Assembly (NCBI GenBank): GCA_964497475.1 | Contig: CAZCDM010000154.1 | Coordinates: 1-5,491, forward strand | From: CAZCDM01 sp964497475 | GTDB taxonomy: Bacteria > Planctomycetota > Phycisphaerae > SM23-33 | DNA: 5,491 nucleotides | Reading direction: 5' to 3' | Shown here: positions 4,489-5,491 of the stretch, in pieces | Position numbering within the stretch: position 1 is the first letter of the stretch | Layout of the letters: each line of letters begins with the position of its first letter | Notes under the pieces: model-generated | Databases searched by the model: none | Told to the model about the DNA's origin: nothing | The model's input: the letters and a program-made list of their open reading frames with translations, nothing else | Translations under genes and position numbers: made by a program

Positions 4489-5491
4489 ATGGCAGATATC
4501 GAAAAAGTTTTCAAAGCCTATGATGTTCGTGGCACGTACCCGGACCAGATCGACGAAGACCTCGCCTGGAAGATCGGCCACGCCGCCAGCCAGTTCCTGC
4601 GGACCCGCATCACCGGCTACGACCGAGGCCAGGCCGCCGTCAACCGCATCGTCGTCGGCCACGACATGCGACCCCACAGCGAGTCGATCAACAAGGCCCT
4701 CGTCGAGGGCATCAGCGCCGGCGGGGCGACCTGCGTCGACATCGGCATGATCGACACGCCGCAGATCTACTTCGCCATCAACCACCTCGGCGCGTGCGGC
4801 GGCATTCAGGTGACGGCCTCGCACAATCCCATCGAGTACAACGGCTTTAAAATCTCCGCCTACAAGGCCAAGCCCGTCGGCGAAAACACTGGCCTGAACG
4901 AAATCAAAGCCATCTGCCAGTCGCTCCGCCGCATGCCCTCCAGCGCCTCGCTGACGCCCTCGCAGTCCATCGACCTGTGGGACGAGTACCGCAAGCACGT
5001 CCTGCAGTTCCTCGACCTCAAAAAGCCGCTCAAGGTCGTCATCGACGCCTCCAACGGCATGGCCGGGGCGATGGTGCCCAAGGTCTTCGAAAGCGTGGAG
5101 AACCTCGAACTGATCCCGATGAATTTCGAACTCGGCCAGGGGTTCGTCCATCCGCCCAACCCGCTCGTCGAGGCCAACATGCAGTGGGCCCGCGACGGCG
5201 TGACCAAGCACGGGGCCGACATCGGCATCTGCATGGACGGCGATGCCGACCGCTGCATGTTCGTCGACGAAACCGGCGCGATCGTCCGCTGCGACATCAT
5301 GACGACGCTGCTGGCCAAGGATTTTCTCGCCGACGATCCGGGCTCGACGATCGTCTACGACCTCCGCAGCAGCAAGATCCTGCCCGAGACGGTCCGCGCT
5401 GCTGGCGGCACGCCCCGGCGCGAACGTGTCGGCCACGCCTTCATGAAGGCCGCCATGGCCGAAACCAACGCCATCTTCGGCGGCGAGCTGT
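4489..5491 (+). CDS. Phosphomannomutase/phosphoglucomutase (alpha-D-phosphohexomutase family), 3' end beyond window
   Basis: The visible 334 residues are the first three-quarters of a ManB/AlgC-like cytoplasmic enzyme of usual length about 450-470. It interconverts hexose 6-phosphate and 1-phosphate (mannose and/or glucose), supplying GDP-mannose or UDP/ADP-glucose for polysaccharides and glycans. Domain 1 opens with FKAYDVRGTYPDQI (8-21), has VVGHDMRPHS (55-64) and the catalytic phosphoserine loop TASHNP (109-114, Ser111). Domain 2 begins near KPLKVVIDASNGMAG and contains the Mg-binding loop DGDADR (250-255). Domain 3 shows ERVGHAFMK (312-320) and the start of the sugar-binding motif at GGEL (331-334), where the window ends. 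ATG 4489 has AAAGGA 10 bases upstream, and conserved sequence begins within the first ten residues. No frameshift is seen. The family assignment is firm; whether mannose or glucose is preferred cannot be read from the sequence. Confidence 0.95.
   Translation, partial: MADIEKVFKAYDVRGTYPDQIDEDLAWKIGHAASQFLRTRITGYDRGQAAVNRIVVGHDMRPHSESINKALVEGISAGGATCVDIGMIDTPQIYFAINHLGACGGIQVTASHNPIEYNGFKISAYKAKPVGENTGLNEIKAICQSLRRMPSSASLTPSQSIDLWDEYRKHVLQFLDLKKPLKVVIDASNGMAGAMVPKVFESVENLELIPMNFELGQGFVHPPNPLVEANMQWARDGVTKHGADIGICMDGDADRCMFVDETGAIVRCDIMTTLLAKDFLADDPGSTIVYDLRSSKILPETVRAAGGTPRRERVGHAFMKAAMAETNAIFGGEL

Noticed and set aside
4486..5436. A 316-codon open frame on the minus strand
   Set aside because: It is antisense to the phosphohexomutase gene, whose TASHNP and DGDADR motifs prove the + strand frame. 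The antisense product has the composition of a shadow.
1..5491. CRISPR arrays, insertion-sequence ends, toxin-antitoxin or defence genes
   Set aside because: I looked for regularly spaced repeats, terminal inverted repeats with transposase motifs, and small paired genes near the integrase, and found none in this window.

Overview
The window is high in G+C and looks like a bacterial chromosome. The best taxonomic hint is the integrase fragment at the left edge. Its HxxR box, its LTMNTYTH segment and a tail with tandem GAEI repeats resemble integrases I associate with Planctomycetota. This is recall of family style, not a search, so the lineage call is tentative. Both tRNAs are bacterial in form and neither encodes its 3' CCA.

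Layout, left to right. Positions 3-644 (+) hold the C-terminal part of a tyrosine recombinase, open to the left edge. Its reading frame runs into the antisense strand of a tRNA-Gly(UCC) gene at 590-662 (-). A tRNA-Tyr(GUA) lies upstream of it at 865-947 (-), with a good sigma70-type promoter just before it (959-987). This is the classic setting of an element integrated at the 3' end of a tRNA gene, with the element extending to the left. The 202 bases between the two tRNAs hold no gene I can support.

Positions 1027-2446 (-) carry a tightly coupled pair: a WYL-domain transcriptional regulator, then dtd (D-aminoacyl-tRNA deacylase) starting one base after the regulator's stop codon. Upstream of the pair on the same strand is a TolC-family outer-membrane efflux lipoprotein (2524-4257). 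A 231-base divergent promoter region (4258-4488) separates it from a phosphomannomutase/phosphoglucomutase gene on the + strand (4489 to beyond the right edge). That gene is cut just inside its sugar-binding GGE motif.

Functionally this is mostly ordinary housekeeping sequence: tRNA supply, D-amino-acid proofreading, an export channel and sugar-phosphate metabolism, with a mobile-element boundary at the left. I see no undescribed multi-gene system. The points most worth checking are the integrase/tRNA-Gly junction, the substituted active-site motif in Dtd (PNFSL where SQFTL is usual), the regulator-dtd coupling with a possible autoregulatory repeat pair, and the unpaired TolC-type lipoprotein. 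The long open frames opposite tolC and the mutase gene, and those crossing the tRNAs, are shadows.
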